Assembly (NCBI GenBank): GCA_022072615.1
Contig: JAJVHS010000051.1
Coordinates: 94,898 to 128,227, forward strand
Length of the DNA stretch: 33,330 bases
Reading direction: 5' to 3'
From: Phycisphaerales bacterium
Lineage (GTDB): Bacteria; Planctomycetota; Phycisphaerae; Phycisphaerales; UBA1924
The notes beneath the pieces were generated by a model that was given only the letters and a program-made list of their open reading frames with translations, did no database searches and was not told where the DNA came from. Position 1 is the first letter of the stretch. The number at the start of each line of letters is the position of its first letter. The position numbers were made by a program, and so were the translations under genes. Shown here piece by piece: positions 7,601 to 14,603 of this stretch.

Positions 7601-10123
7601 CGTGATCTTGAGGTCGCTGACGAACTCGTGGCTGATGCGCACCTGGACGTTGGCATCGATGATCTGGCGGGTGTCGGTGACGACCAGCTGCGATTCGATG
7701 GCGCCCTGCGTGCCGTTGGCGGGGATGTCCAGCGGCGTCTCGGGATCGAACTCGGCGACCACCAGGTCGTCGGTGTTGAGGCTCGCGGTGACGGTGAGGT
7801 TGTAGAAGCCGGTGGACTGCGAGTTGCCGCTGCCGGCCGCGTTGGGGTCGTAGTCCTCGTTGCCGAAGCCCGAGACCGCGACGTAGTAGGTGCCGCCGGT
7901 CGAGACGTAGTAATCGATGTAGGAGTCCTGGCCGAAGAACTGGTCGTTGCTGGTGAGCTCCACGCCGTTGGCGTTGAACAGCCGCAGGTAGGAATCCAGG
8001 TTGCTGCCGGTGACCAGCCGCTTGGCCGTGATCTCGGCGGTGATCTGGCCGCCGCGGGCAAGGTCGAGGCGGAAGATGTCGACGTCGAGCGCGGACTGCG
8101 TGCCGTCGCCCAGCGTGACCCCCGTGAACCGCGCCGTGCCCGACGCCGAGAATGTCACCGGCGTGGCGGAGACCAGCGAGTCGTTGACCTCGTACGTCCC
8201 GCTGACGGGGACGACCTCGAAGAAGTACTCCTCGTCGCTGCCGGAAACGGAGTTGCCGTTGAGGAAGTTGCCGTCGGTGTCGATCAGGCCCTTGCCGCCG
8301 GTCACCGAATCGAAGATCGTCAGGCGGTAATCGTCGAGCGGCAGGCGCTGGCCCGGCTGGTTGTTGAGGCTCAGCGTCAGGGTGACCTGCTTGGGGTCCG
8401 AGTCGAGCACGTCCACCGACTGGACCGTGATCAGCGAGTCGTCGCCGGTGCCGAACTGGTTGTCCGCCCCGTCGCGGCGCAGCTCGAACACGGTCGTGTC
8501 GATCTTGCTCTCGTCGATCGGCCGGTTGAACCGCATCGTGATCGTCTTGAGCGGCGCGTTGGTCGAGGGATCGACCTGGCCGGTGACCGGCCCGGGGAGC
8601 AACGTCTTGAGGACCGGCCCGGTGATCCCGATGATCTCGATCGCCCGCGCCACGTTCAGGCGCCCGCCGGCCACCGTCTTGCCCTGGAGGTCGGGGAGCG
8701 GATCGACGCTGTCGAGCAGCGTCTGGCGGATCTCGACCGCCGAGGCGGTGGGCTTGATCGAGCGCATGAGCGCCACCGCGCCCGAGACCTGCGGAGCTGC
8801 CATGCTCGTGCCGCTGAGGTAGGCGTACGAGTCGGTCGGGTAGGTCGAGAGGATCAGGTCGCCGGGGGCGCCCAGGTCGACGGTTTCCGCGCCGTAGTTG
8901 CTGAAGCCGGAGATGCGGTCGTCCCAGTCGGTCGAAGCCACCGAGATCAGACCTGGGATCTTGTAGGACGAGGGGAAGAACGAGCTGTTGATGGTGTCGT
9001 TGTCGTTGCTGGCGTTGCCGGCCGCGGCGACGAAGGTACCGCCCTCCTCGATGAAGCGGGCGATCGCGTCGCGCTCGGCGTCGAGGCCCTCGGGGAGGTC
9101 CTCGTACAGCCGCGACCCGGGGGCGCCGTAGCTGGCGTTGGCCGCCGCGATCGGGACGCCGTTCTCGCGCAGCATCGTCACATAGTCGATGCCCGCGACG
9201 ATGCTCGAAAGCGTGCCGCCGAACGGCCCGAGCACGCGGATGGGCAGGATCGAGACCGCCCAGTTCACGCCCGTCACGCCGATGCCGTTGTTGCCCACCG
9301 CGCCGATGATGCCGGCGACGTGCGTGCCGTGGCCCTCGTAGTCGTCGGGGTCGTTCTCGTTGTCCCAGAAGTCCCAGCCGCTGACGTCGTCGATGAAGCC
9401 GTTGTTGTCGTCGTCGATGCCGTTGCCCGCGATCTCGCCGGCGTTCACGAAGATGTTGTCAGCAAGGTCGGGGTGCGTGATCTGGACGCCGGTGTCGATG
9501 ACCGCGACCACCTGGTCGCGCGACCCGATGGTCGTATCCCACGCCTCCGTGGTGTCCATGTCGGCGTCGAGCCGGCCCAGCGACCCCAGGAACGTCCCGG
9601 TGTTGTCGTGCGCGTACTGCTCGGTGTACCGGTCGTCGTTGGGGACCAGCGACTTCTCGTAGACCCGGTCGGGCTCGATCGACTTGACGTTCGGCATCGC
9701 GGCGAGCACGCGGTCGATCGCCTCCCGCGTCACCCGCCCGGTGGTCGTGAACTCGACGCAGTAGCGGCCGACCGCCGCCGTCGCCTTGACCGCGACGCCC
9801 AGCGCCGTGGCGACCTGGCGGGCCGCAAGGTCGGCCGCGTCACCGCCGCCGGTCTTGTCCTTGAAGTTCACCAGCCACGACCCGGTGGCGACCTTGAAGT
9901 CGTCGCCCGCCCACTCCAGCAGCGAGACGGGGCTGATGGGGCCGGCGATCTCGCGGTCGGTGTGCGAAGGGCTGACGTCGAAGATCGCGCCCGACAGCAC
10001 GAGGCGGCGCTCCAGCGTGTCCATGCGCACCAGGTCCGACGGTGATCGGCTCGCGCGATGGCCAGAAGTCGAGCGGCGGGTAACGTTGCGGGCCTTGCGG
10101 CCGGAGCGGGAGGATCCGAACAT
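4658..10123 (-). CDS. Giant secreted S8 (subtilisin-type) serine peptidase with LEPR-XLL-like N-terminus
   Basis: This 1821-residue exoprotein starts at the ATG at 10123, which has GGAG eight bases upstream; an in-frame GTG nine bases earlier is less well placed. Residues ~35-45 read TLERRLVLSGA, like the LEPR-XLL sorting motif of planctomycete surface and secreted proteins. A propeptide-like region follows (~68-160), then the S8 domain: Asp210 in VIDTG, His265 in GHGTHVAG, oxyanion Asn329, and Ser440 in GTSMAAP. The catalytic triad is complete. Downstream come an Ig-like beta domain (~505-635), a pre-peptidase C-terminal (PPC)-like domain (~640-780), a P/proprotein-convertase-like domain (~785-926) and a second PPC-like domain (~934-1070, EPNDT). 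A beta-rich stretch without a recognised family follows, then four degenerate ~115-residue repeats (~1369-1821). Likely role: extracellular or surface protein degradation. It stands alone, with its own terminator. Confidence 0.92.
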   Translation of the reverse strand: MFGSSRSGRKARNVTRRSTSGHRASRSPSDLVRMDTLERRLVLSGAIFDVSPSHTDREIAGPISPVSLLEWAGDDFKVATGSWLVNFKDKTGGGDAADLAARQVATALGVAVKATAAVGRYCVEFTTTGRVTREAIDRVLAAMPNVKSIEPDRVYEKSLVPNDDRYTEQYAHDNTGTFLGSLGRLDADMDTTEAWDTTIGSRDQVVAVIDTGVQITHPDLADNIFVNAGEIAGNGIDDDNNGFIDDVSGWDFWDNENDPDDYEGHGTHVAGIIGAVGNNGIGVTGVNWAVSILPIRVLGPFGGTLSSIVAGIDYVTMLRENGVPIAAANASYGAPGSRLYEDLPEGLDAERDAIARFIEEGGTFVAAAGNASNDNDTINSSFFPSSYKIPGLISVASTDWDDRISGFSNYGAETVDLGAPGDLILSTYPTDSYAYLSGTSMAAPQVSGAVALMRSIKPTASAVEIRQTLLDSVDPLPDLQGKTVAGGRLNVARAIEIIGITGPVLKTLLPGPVTGQVDPSTNAPLKTITMRFNRPIDESKIDTTVFELRRDGADNQFGTGDDSLITVQSVDVLDSDPKQVTLTLSLNNQPGQRLPLDDYRLTIFDSVTGGKGLIDTDGNFLNGNSVSGSDEEYFFEVVPVSGTYEVNDSLVSATPVTFSASGTARFTGVTLGDGTQSALDVDIFRLDLARGGQITAEITAKRLVTGSNLDSYLRLFNANGVELTSNDQFFGQDSYIDYYVSTGGTYYVAVSGFGNEDYDPNAAGSGNSQSTGFYNLTVTASLNTDDLVVAEFDPETPLDIPANGTQGAIESQLVVTDTRQIIDANVQVRISHEFVSDLKITVVSPAGTQVVLYNRRGADGDQGINPTLFDDEAANSIADGSSPFAGAFRPEQALGAFDGQAAAGTWTLRVEDLSGGNVGQLLGWRIEFRVENDVFGDFEPNDTIPNAKDVAQITGNGYGSAAISAFLGDGGFGLLDRDFFKFSVNAGASMTAQTQTSTDTAIRLFNAQGQQLVLASDPASSSARIENFVFNDAGTYYLAVSSAANTAYNPYSVASGTAATETGSYTLSIDVTDGVSDGSLVLTGDDLTVGFGTNGLFYSGASGGTGIRFGGTEFLYDTSLPLDVPNMFFGGATDGTVFSNSRLGAAPQSVQLPFSLTDQSDAYNARGVGKALFNGGLRIERTLSMSRDQNFIAVDMIFTNEGSQTIGSLTWMEGIDPEMGTNLAPYNDETDNDITGRMATAGYTNNQFQSGLTIGLAAPAADDRATAMVLSPTIVQSLRDPTQLLAITPIDPDGASSDSYLSLVYDFGEVAAGQTISARYFIFLGNTPTAVSDMYAAVNNGTGAGHLTADPTSPANETLADGSSVPQLPYRYYFPEGFATPNTNTFIPILNPNDQQARVVVIARYETGVRDQVIAEFAGDSSIAANARSGVTITSPQLFAAGAQLVRPYEGYAVEVRSDRPLASTFSHYDTNLTATAASIGESFTTRVSDTWTFSQLSVGGTSRDFLIYYNTSTTTSKVEFTFYPEGGGPVKTYTQIVQGNRRLGLDVNQLTENELPRGENGAQARYGVKIVSQTPIVAVLSHYDTANRTAEGLNGLPNLGSSIGATSEGDLGRDSNAERFAILNATQQSAEVSLVFLFTSGSSYRTVVNVDAESQAVVEVGELDGFPVGQQYSLQYTSTGAVTVSLIADAFGDQLISGLTDRAYRYWGFGEGFKPRDGNPLVTETLRLYNPAPTDTIAEIVLRYDADLGTETLRVVVPARKAFAIDVHDLVTGSRRLTEVWYGLSIKAAAPIIASMTHADAYFPGAFSTLGTPLGDGTGL

Positions 10124-10143
10124 CGCTTGCACTCCACATCCAA

Positions 10144-10173
10144 CGCCGACGGTCGTTCCGACACGCCGACGGT
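10144..10173. repeat. Pair of 10-bp direct repeats, 20-bp period, upstream of the subtilase
   Basis: CGCCGACGGT occurs at 10144-10153 and again, identically, at 10164-10173. The 20-bp spacing places both copies on the same face of the helix. A weak -10-like TAGACA (minus strand, 10180-10175) abuts the pair, and the protease start lies about 20 bases beyond. This is consistent with a regulator-binding site, but no regulator is identifiable. The rest of 10174-10411 holds only GCCCGGGC palindromes. Confidence 0.4.
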
Positions 10174-10411
10174 GTGTCTACCCCTGCGAGACCGATCACG
10201 TTTCGTGCCCGGGCCGACCGCGAGCAGGATTCAGGATGCCCGGGCCGCCGCTGAACGAGCCGACGACCACCGGCACCAGACTACGCCCACAACAGGCCGC
10301 CTGCCAGCCATGCCGCGAGCGCGTGCCCGCCGCTCGGCCGGGATGGACGGGCAGTGTAACACGGCTCTGGCCGGTTCACAAAGCCATGACCACATTCCCG
10401 CCCGCCGGTTT

Positions 10412-11656
10412 TCACCGCGCGCCGCGCGGTGAACGCCGGCCCGCGACGCTCAGCAGCAGGTCCGCGTGCCGGCGGCTCGCGCCCTGGTTGGCGGCGATGC
10501 ACGCCCGGCCCCGAGCCGCGAGCTCCCGTCCGAGTGCCGGGCTGGCCACCAGCTCGGCGAGTGCCGCGGGCAAGGCCGCGGCGGTGGCTTGCAGGATGCC
10601 CCGCGCCGCGAGGAATGCCTCCACGATCGCCTGAAAGTCGCTCACCGCCGGGCCGATGACCGTGGGTTTTCCCAGGGCGATCGGCTCGATGGGGTCAGAA
10701 CCGAACTGAGTCCCGAACGATCTCCCAACAACCACGACATCCGCCAGCGCGTACGCCATGCGAAGCTCGCCGATCGTGTCGAGCAGGAACCGGTCCGTCG
10801 CTCCCGGGGTCTGGGCGGGTCGGGAGCGCCGCCGGGACCCGGGCATTGCCGCGGCGGCCTCGTCGAATCGCTCGGGCTTGCGGGGCGCGCACAGAAGCTG
10901 CACACCCGGCGGGCAGGCGGCGTGCAGGAGCGCCTCTTCGCCCGGGCCGGTGCTGCCGGCCACGATCAGCGGCCTGGATCGGTCGATGCCGAGTTCCACG
11001 GCAAGCTGGTCCGCCCCCGGGACCGTGTCCGCGATCGAGGCGGCGTCCCATTTCATGCTGCCGGTGACCGAGCAGCGATCGGGCCGAACGCCCATGTGCA
11101 GGAACCGCTGCTGGTAGTCCGTGTCCTGGACGGCGGCGAAATCCAGCGCGGCGAACGACGGGCCGATGAAACGGCGGATCTTCCGGTAGCCCTTGAACGA
11201 GCGGGCGCTGAGCCTCCCGTTGATCACCCCGATGGGAATCCCGCGCTGGCCGCAGGCTCGGATGAAGTTCGGCCACAGTTCGAGTTCGACCAGAGCGACG
11301 GCGTCGGGCCGGACGGCGTCGAGAAACCTGCGGACCGCCCACGAGAAGTCCAGCGGGTAGCGGACGACCGTGCAGGACCTGGCGTAAAGGTCGGATGCCC
11401 GGGCCAGGCCGGTGTCGGTGCTCGCGGAGATCACGACGTCGGCGTGGGGCGTGAGGAGGGGGACCAGGTGGCGCAGGGCGCTGGTTTCGCCGACGGAGAC
11501 CGAGTGCAGGAGGAGGCGCGGCCGCGTTGGGTCAGCGCCCGACGGCAGGGGCTCGATCCTGCCGAAGCGCTCCGGCCATCCCCCGCGGGCCTTGCGTGCC
11601 CACACGGGTGCGGTGATGCCGCCGAGTGCGAAATAGAGTGCGTCGAGTGCGTTCAC
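10412..11656 (-). CDS. waaA: 3-deoxy-D-manno-octulosonic acid (Kdo) transferase
   Basis: The protein is a family-30 glycosyltransferase of about 414 residues. Landmarks from the N-terminus: a short hydrophobic anchor (NALDALYFALGGITAPVW), HSVSVGET (residues 51-58, with catalytic Glu57 equivalent), the VELELWPNF loop, GVINGRLSARSFKGYRK, VTGSMKWD, and an acceptor/donor C-terminal half with VVGRSFG and PIALGKPTVIGP. It transfers Kdo from CMP-Kdo onto lipid A precursor at the inner membrane, which implies a lipopolysaccharide-type envelope. The frame stays open to an ATG at 11737. The GTG at 11656 is preferred because the family usually begins right before the anchor helix and the additional 27 residues are Arg/Cys/Pro-rich without family character. 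Neither start has a good Shine-Dalgarno. A 10-bp palindrome (TCACCGCGCG with one central base) spans the stop codon. Confidence 0.9.
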   Translation of the reverse strand: MNALDALYFALGGITAPVWARKARGGWPERFGRIEPLPSGADPTRPRLLLHSVSVGETSALRHLVPLLTPHADVVISASTDTGLARASDLYARSCTVVRYPLDFSWAVRRFLDAVRPDAVALVELELWPNFIRACGQRGIPIGVINGRLSARSFKGYRKIRRFIGPSFAALDFAAVQDTDYQQRFLHMGVRPDRCSVTGSMKWDAASIADTVPGADQLAVELGIDRSRPLIVAGSTGPGEEALLHAACPPGVQLLCAPRKPERFDEAAAAMPGSRRRSRPAQTPGATDRFLLDTIGELRMAYALADVVVVGRSFGTQFGSDPIEPIALGKPTVIGPAVSDFQAIVEAFLAARGILQATAAALPAALAELVASPALGRELAARGRACIAANQGASRRHADLLLSVAGRRSPRGAR

Positions 11657-11763
11657 GCCCAGATCAGGCCCAGGAACACCGGACAGGCGCGGCCCGGAGG
11701 CGCACCACGGGTCGAAGCGGCAGCGGCTGCGGGCCATGCGCCCGCCGACCGACGATCACTGAA

Positions 11764-11836
11764 TGGGCAGGCGGGGATTCGAACCCCGGACCCTTCGCGT
11801 GTAAGGCGAATGCTCTAGCCGCTGAGCTACCCGCCC
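11764..11836 (-). tRNA. tRNA-Val (anticodon TAC)
   Basis: On the minus strand a 73-base cloverleaf can be folded. The acceptor GGGCGGG/CCTGCCC has one G-T pair and discriminator A, the D stem is GCTC/GAGC, the anticodon stem is TTCGC/GCGAA with loop CTTACAC (anticodon TAC, valine), and the T arm is CGGGG-TTCGAAT-CCCCG. The 3' CCA is not encoded. A TATCGT hexamer lies 11 bases upstream of the 5' end (11853-11848) and may be its -10 box. Confidence 0.96.
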
Positions 11837-11910
11837 GGCTTCATGCAACGATAGTGCGGCCGTCGACCCGGTGCCCGGAGCGGCGGGCGGAAAGGGCAAC
11901 GCCCCGAGTG

Positions 11911-12342
11911 ATGGACCAGCGCTCCAACCGAGCCACCTACCGAGCCGATCAGCGGCTGACGCACGATCGCCAGTACAAGGCGGTGTATGACGCTCGGGTC
12001 CGGCGAGTCCGCGGCGGGCTGTCGCTCTCAACCCGGCCCAACGACGTCGGGCGGTACCGGCTCGGCCTGGCGGTGCCCCGCAGCGCGGGGTCGGCGCCGC
12101 GCCGAAACCGCCTCAAGCGGCTGATCCGCGAGGCGTTCCGGCTGTCGCAGCACGAGCTGGCCGGGATGCCGCTCACGGGCTACGACGCGGTCGTCGGCGT
12201 CCGGGCGCACGAGCTCAAGGGCGTGGAACTGGGAATGGAGGAGATCCGGGCAACGCTGCTGGACCTTGCCCGGTCCGCGCACCGCGAGTGGCAGAAGCGC
12301 CGCGATGCGGACACGGCGGGCGGATCGGAGCGGGAGCCATGA
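11911..12342 (+). CDS. rnpA: Ribonuclease P protein component
   Basis: This 143-residue basic protein is the C5/RnpA subunit that helps the catalytic RNA trim tRNA 5' leaders. The core is recognisable: [20 protein letters not shown], the beta strand [22 protein letters not shown], and the RNR motif [18 protein letters not shown] typical C-terminal helix then runs into a charged tail. The start at 11911 (ATG, preceded in frame by a GTG) places this core at the normal distance from the N-terminus; the open frame runs further upstream through the tRNA and waaA and is not coding. The stop overlaps the yidD start as ATGA. The usual rpmH gene is not upstream; a tRNA gene on the opposite strand is there instead. 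Confidence 0.93.
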   Translation: MDQRSNRATYRADQRLTHDRQYKAVYDARVRRVRGGLSLSTRPNDVGRYRLGLAVPRSAGSAPRRNRLKRLIREAFRLSQHELAGMPLTGYDAVVGVRAHELKGVELGMEEIRATLLDLARSAHREWQKRRDADTAGGSEREP

Positions 12343-12644
12343 TCGAAGATCCTGCTCGGGTTGCGGCGGGTGCGGCGTGCCGGCACGGCGAGCGGGCGCG
12401 TTCGACGCGAGCGTATGGATGGTCGGTGCTGCCGCTCGTGGCGCTCGTGCGGGCGTACCAGTTGACGCTGTCGCCGCTCCTGGGGGGTCAGTGCAGATAC
12501 GTCCCGACGTGCTCGGCGTATGCGCTCGACGCGCTGCGGCAGCACGGGCCGTTCCGCGGGACGTGGATGGCGGCGCGGCGGATCCTGCGGTGTCACCCCT
12601 TTGCGCGGGGCGGGTATGACCCGGTTCCGCCCGCGGACGAGTGA
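12339..12644 (+). CDS. yidD: Membrane protein insertion efficiency factor YidD
   Basis: This 101-residue protein contains the whole YidD signature: an amphipathic/hydrophobic helix ([18 protein letters not shown]), the cysteine motif [19 protein letters not shown], and [22 protein letters not shown]. It is associated with the YidC insertase and with inner-membrane protein insertion. The ATG overlaps the rnpA stop (ATGA), and GGAGCGGGAG upstream serves as ribosome site, so translation is probably coupled to rnpA. The N-terminal ~30 residues (Ala/Arg-rich) precede the conserved part and are unusual. yidC does not follow. The stop codon is one base away from the stop of convergent pyrE. Confidence 0.94.
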   Translation: MIEDPARVAAGAACRHGERARSTRAYGWSVLPLVALVRAYQLTLSPLLGGQCRYVPTCSAYALDALRQHGPFRGTWMAARRILRCHPFARGGYDPVPPADE

Positions 12645-12645
12645 G

Positions 12646-13197
12646 CTACTCGTCGATCCCGAGATCGCGCTTGGTGAACAGCGAGTGGAACGGGACGCCC
12701 GCCTTGTCCATGTTCTCGCGGGCGCCCTCCAGGCGGTCGATGGTCGCGATGACCGCGAGGACGTTCGCGCCCGCCTCGCGGAGCACCTCGACCGCTTCGA
12801 GCGCCTGCCCGCCGGTGGTGGCGATGTCCTCCAGCAGCACGACGCGGTCGCCGGGGTTGACCACGCCCTCGAGCTGTTTGGCCGTCCCGTAATCCTTCTT
12901 CTTGTTGCGGATGAAGATGCACGGCAGGCCGGTCTTGAGGCTGGTCGCGGTGACGAGAGGGATGCCGCCCAGTTCCGCCCCGGCCAGTCGTTGGACCGGA
13001 CCGCCCGGAAGCCCGTGGATGGCCTCGGCGAAGAACTCCGAGAGCGGGCCGAGGACCTCGGGCCGGGTCGAGAACAGGTACTTGTCGAGGTAGTAGCGGC
13101 TCGTCCGGCCGGAGCGCAGCACGAACTCTCCGCGGAGGAGGGCGGCCTTGGCGATGGCGGAAGCGAGCATGGAGCGAGTCGTCAGATTCGTGGTCAT
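12646..13197 (-). CDS. pyrE: Orotate phosphoribosyltransferase
   Basis: This 183-residue enzyme adds ribose-5-phosphate from PRPP to orotate, giving OMP in pyrimidine synthesis. Diagnostic features are FVLRSGRTSRYYLDKYLF near the N-terminus (orotate/PRPP contacts), the flexible-loop segment RNKKKDYGTAKQLEG, and the PRPP-binding motif VVLLEDIATTGGQ (about 119-131). The ATG at 13197 is preferred; a GTG nine bases upstream is also in frame. No Shine-Dalgarno is visible, but CATATCGTG sits just upstream, as for the HD-domain gene, pointing to a leaderless message. The gene stands alone, not in a pyr operon. Confidence 0.93.
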   Translation of the reverse strand: MTTNLTTRSMLASAIAKAALLRGEFVLRSGRTSRYYLDKYLFSTRPEVLGPLSEFFAEAIHGLPGGPVQRLAGAELGGIPLVTATSLKTGLPCIFIRNKKKDYGTAKQLEGVVNPGDRVVLLEDIATTGGQALEAVEVLREAGANVLAVIATIDRLEGARENMDKAGVPFHSLFTKRDLGIDE

Positions 13198-13204
13198 TGT
13201 GCAC

Positions 13205-13212
13205 ACGATATG
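13205..13212 (-). promoter_or_regulatory. Candidate -10 element of leaderless pyrE promoter
   Basis: On the minus strand, CATATCGTG ends a few bases before the pyrE ATG (TATCGT at 13210-13205, seven bases between it and the ATG). That is the spacing expected if transcription starts at the initiation codon. The same nine bases precede the HD-domain gene at 1110-1118. No -35 is recognisable. Confidence 0.35.
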
Positions 13213-13407
13213 GAGGTCGGCGGTCCCTTGCTGAACTGGTGTTTGAGTTCTGTCAGGGCTGGTTTTCGTGATGGGTGAAGGGCGCCGCCTGCGCGTTAGG
13301 CAGGTTCAGGTTGATGGTGGGACTTTTCCACGATGCCCGGGTCGCCGATAGTTGGGCAGGGCGGTCCCGCATCGCGGGCTCGGGTTGAGCATGAAGTGGA
13401 GTCAGTC

Positions 13408-14514
13408 ATGGCTTTGAGGAATCTTGGTGTGCTGGCGGTGGTGTGCGGGCTGGCAATTCCGGTGATGGGGCAGGTGGCGCCCCCGCCGACGGAGGCCCCG
13501 CCCAAGACGCCGGAGTACACGCCGCCGGAGGCTCCGGCTCCCGCTCCCGCTCCGGCCACGCCCGCGGTGAAGCCGGATCGCAAAGTCGGCGTCGATCCGA
13601 ACAAGGAAAAATCTGCCGAGATGGTGGTGGACCAGCGCCGCCAGGGGAAGCTCGAACTCCCCGAGGGTTTCAACTCGACGCTGCTGGTGGTGCGCGACGA
13701 GAACGGCAAGCTGGTGAGGTACGACCGGCCGCTGGCGTGGATCGCGTACGAGCGCAACCCGATGATCACGCCCGAGCGTCGGCAGGAGCTGGCGCCCGCC
13801 ATGCGGCGGCGGGTGATCATGTACGAGATCGCGATGGTGAACAACCTCGACCTGATCATGAAGGTCGATCAGGGTGAATTCGACAGCCTCGATTACCGCG
13901 ATCGCCGGACGATCGCGTGGGCCGAGCGGGTCAAGCGTCAGCTTCGCCCGGGCGGCATGCTCAGCGAATGGCTGTACTCGCAGGGGTACGTGACGGCCGA
14001 GGAGGCCGCCGGGTGCCAGGAACTCGCGAACAAGTACGCGCAGGCGGCGCTGGTCGAGGCGCGCGACGCGGCCGGGGACGATCGCATCGAGCAGACGCTC
14101 GCGTTCACGCGCTACTTCTACAAGTCGCAGGTGGATGAGTCGCTGTACGTCTACCGCCAGCTGATCCAGCGGACGGCGGGCCGGATCCAGGAATGCGTCG
14201 ACAAGGCGGAACTCCCGGCCGACATCTACGCGGGCATTCAGCCCCAGATCGAGGCGGTCAAGGCGGCCAAGACCGACGACGAGAAGCGAGCGACCATGAC
14301 CGCGCTGCTCGAGGCGATCCCCGACTGGGTGGTGCAGCATCGCCTGATCGATCAGGCCATCACGCTCGAGTATCCGGATCGGAGCACGAAGGTCGGCGAG
14401 CACACGGTCATCCCCGTGATGGCGTACCAGGTGGAGACCGCGCACCGCAAAGAGAAGGCCGCCAAGGGCGAGCAGGTTCAGTACCAGAAGGAACCGCCGC
14501 GCCCGGCGAGGTAA
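13408..14514 (+). CDS. Secreted protein of unknown function, Pro/Ala-rich linker
   Basis: This 368-residue protein was not recognised. The start at 13408 gives a clean signal peptide (MALRNLGVLAVVCGLAIPVMGQ, cut probably after GQ or nearby) with GTGGAG about seven bases upstream; the frame is open from 13333, but the extra residues lack signal character. A low-complexity Pro/Ala segment follows (about 25-55). The rest is a mostly helical, highly charged domain with many Arg/Glu/Gln, conserved-looking stretches such as RPLAWIAYERNPMITPERRQE, and a long helix around LANKYAQAALVEARDAA. One Cys pair at a distance (CQE, CVD) could form a disulfide. No catalytic motif is visible. It is convergent with the next gene, with a hairpin between them. 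Confidence 0.75.
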   Translation: MALRNLGVLAVVCGLAIPVMGQVAPPPTEAPPKTPEYTPPEAPAPAPAPATPAVKPDRKVGVDPNKEKSAEMVVDQRRQGKLELPEGFNSTLLVVRDENGKLVRYDRPLAWIAYERNPMITPERRQELAPAMRRRVIMYEIAMVNNLDLIMKVDQGEFDSLDYRDRRTIAWAERVKRQLRPGGMLSEWLYSQGYVTAEEAAGCQELANKYAQAALVEARDAAGDDRIEQTLAFTRYFYKSQVDESLYVYRQLIQRTAGRIQECVDKAELPADIYAGIQPQIEAVKAAKTDDEKRATMTALLEAIPDWVVQHRLIDQAITLEYPDRSTKVGEHTVIPVMAYQVETAHRKEKAAKGEQVQYQKEPPRPAR

Positions 14515-14533
14515 CAGGCCGATCTTCCCCGCG

Positions 14534-14553
14534 CACGACAGGCCACGACAGGC
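14534..14553. repeat. Perfect tandem duplication of a 10-mer
   Basis: CACGACAGGC is present twice head to tail (14534-14543 and 14544-14553) in the 89-base gap between two convergent genes. Most likely a neutral slippage product. Confidence 0.6.
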
Positions 14554-14574
14554 GATGGTGACATAGAACAGACG

Positions 14575-14595
14575 CGCCGCGCGCCGCGCGCGGCG
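14575..14595. terminator. GC hairpin between convergent genes (probable bidirectional terminator)
   Basis: CGCCGCGCG (14575-14583) and CGCGCGGCG (14587-14595) pair perfectly over nine bases with a three-base loop, nine bases from the stop of the minus-strand gene. No U-tract follows on either strand, so it may act with Rho or only block 3' decay. Confidence 0.45.
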
Positions 14596-14603
14596 TTCGG
14601 ACG

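Noticed and set aside
4238..10045. A 1935-codon open frame on the plus strand opposite the subtilase
   Set aside because: It is the antisense of a clearly homologous S8 protease. Its translation is Arg/Val/Asp/Gly-rich with no motif and arises from the GC-rich third positions of the real gene.
10412..10432. Perfect 10-bp palindrome over the waaA stop codon as a terminator
   Set aside because: Neither strand has a following U-tract (AAAACC on one side, ACGCCGG on the other); may be only codon-driven GC repetition, so not listed as a terminator.
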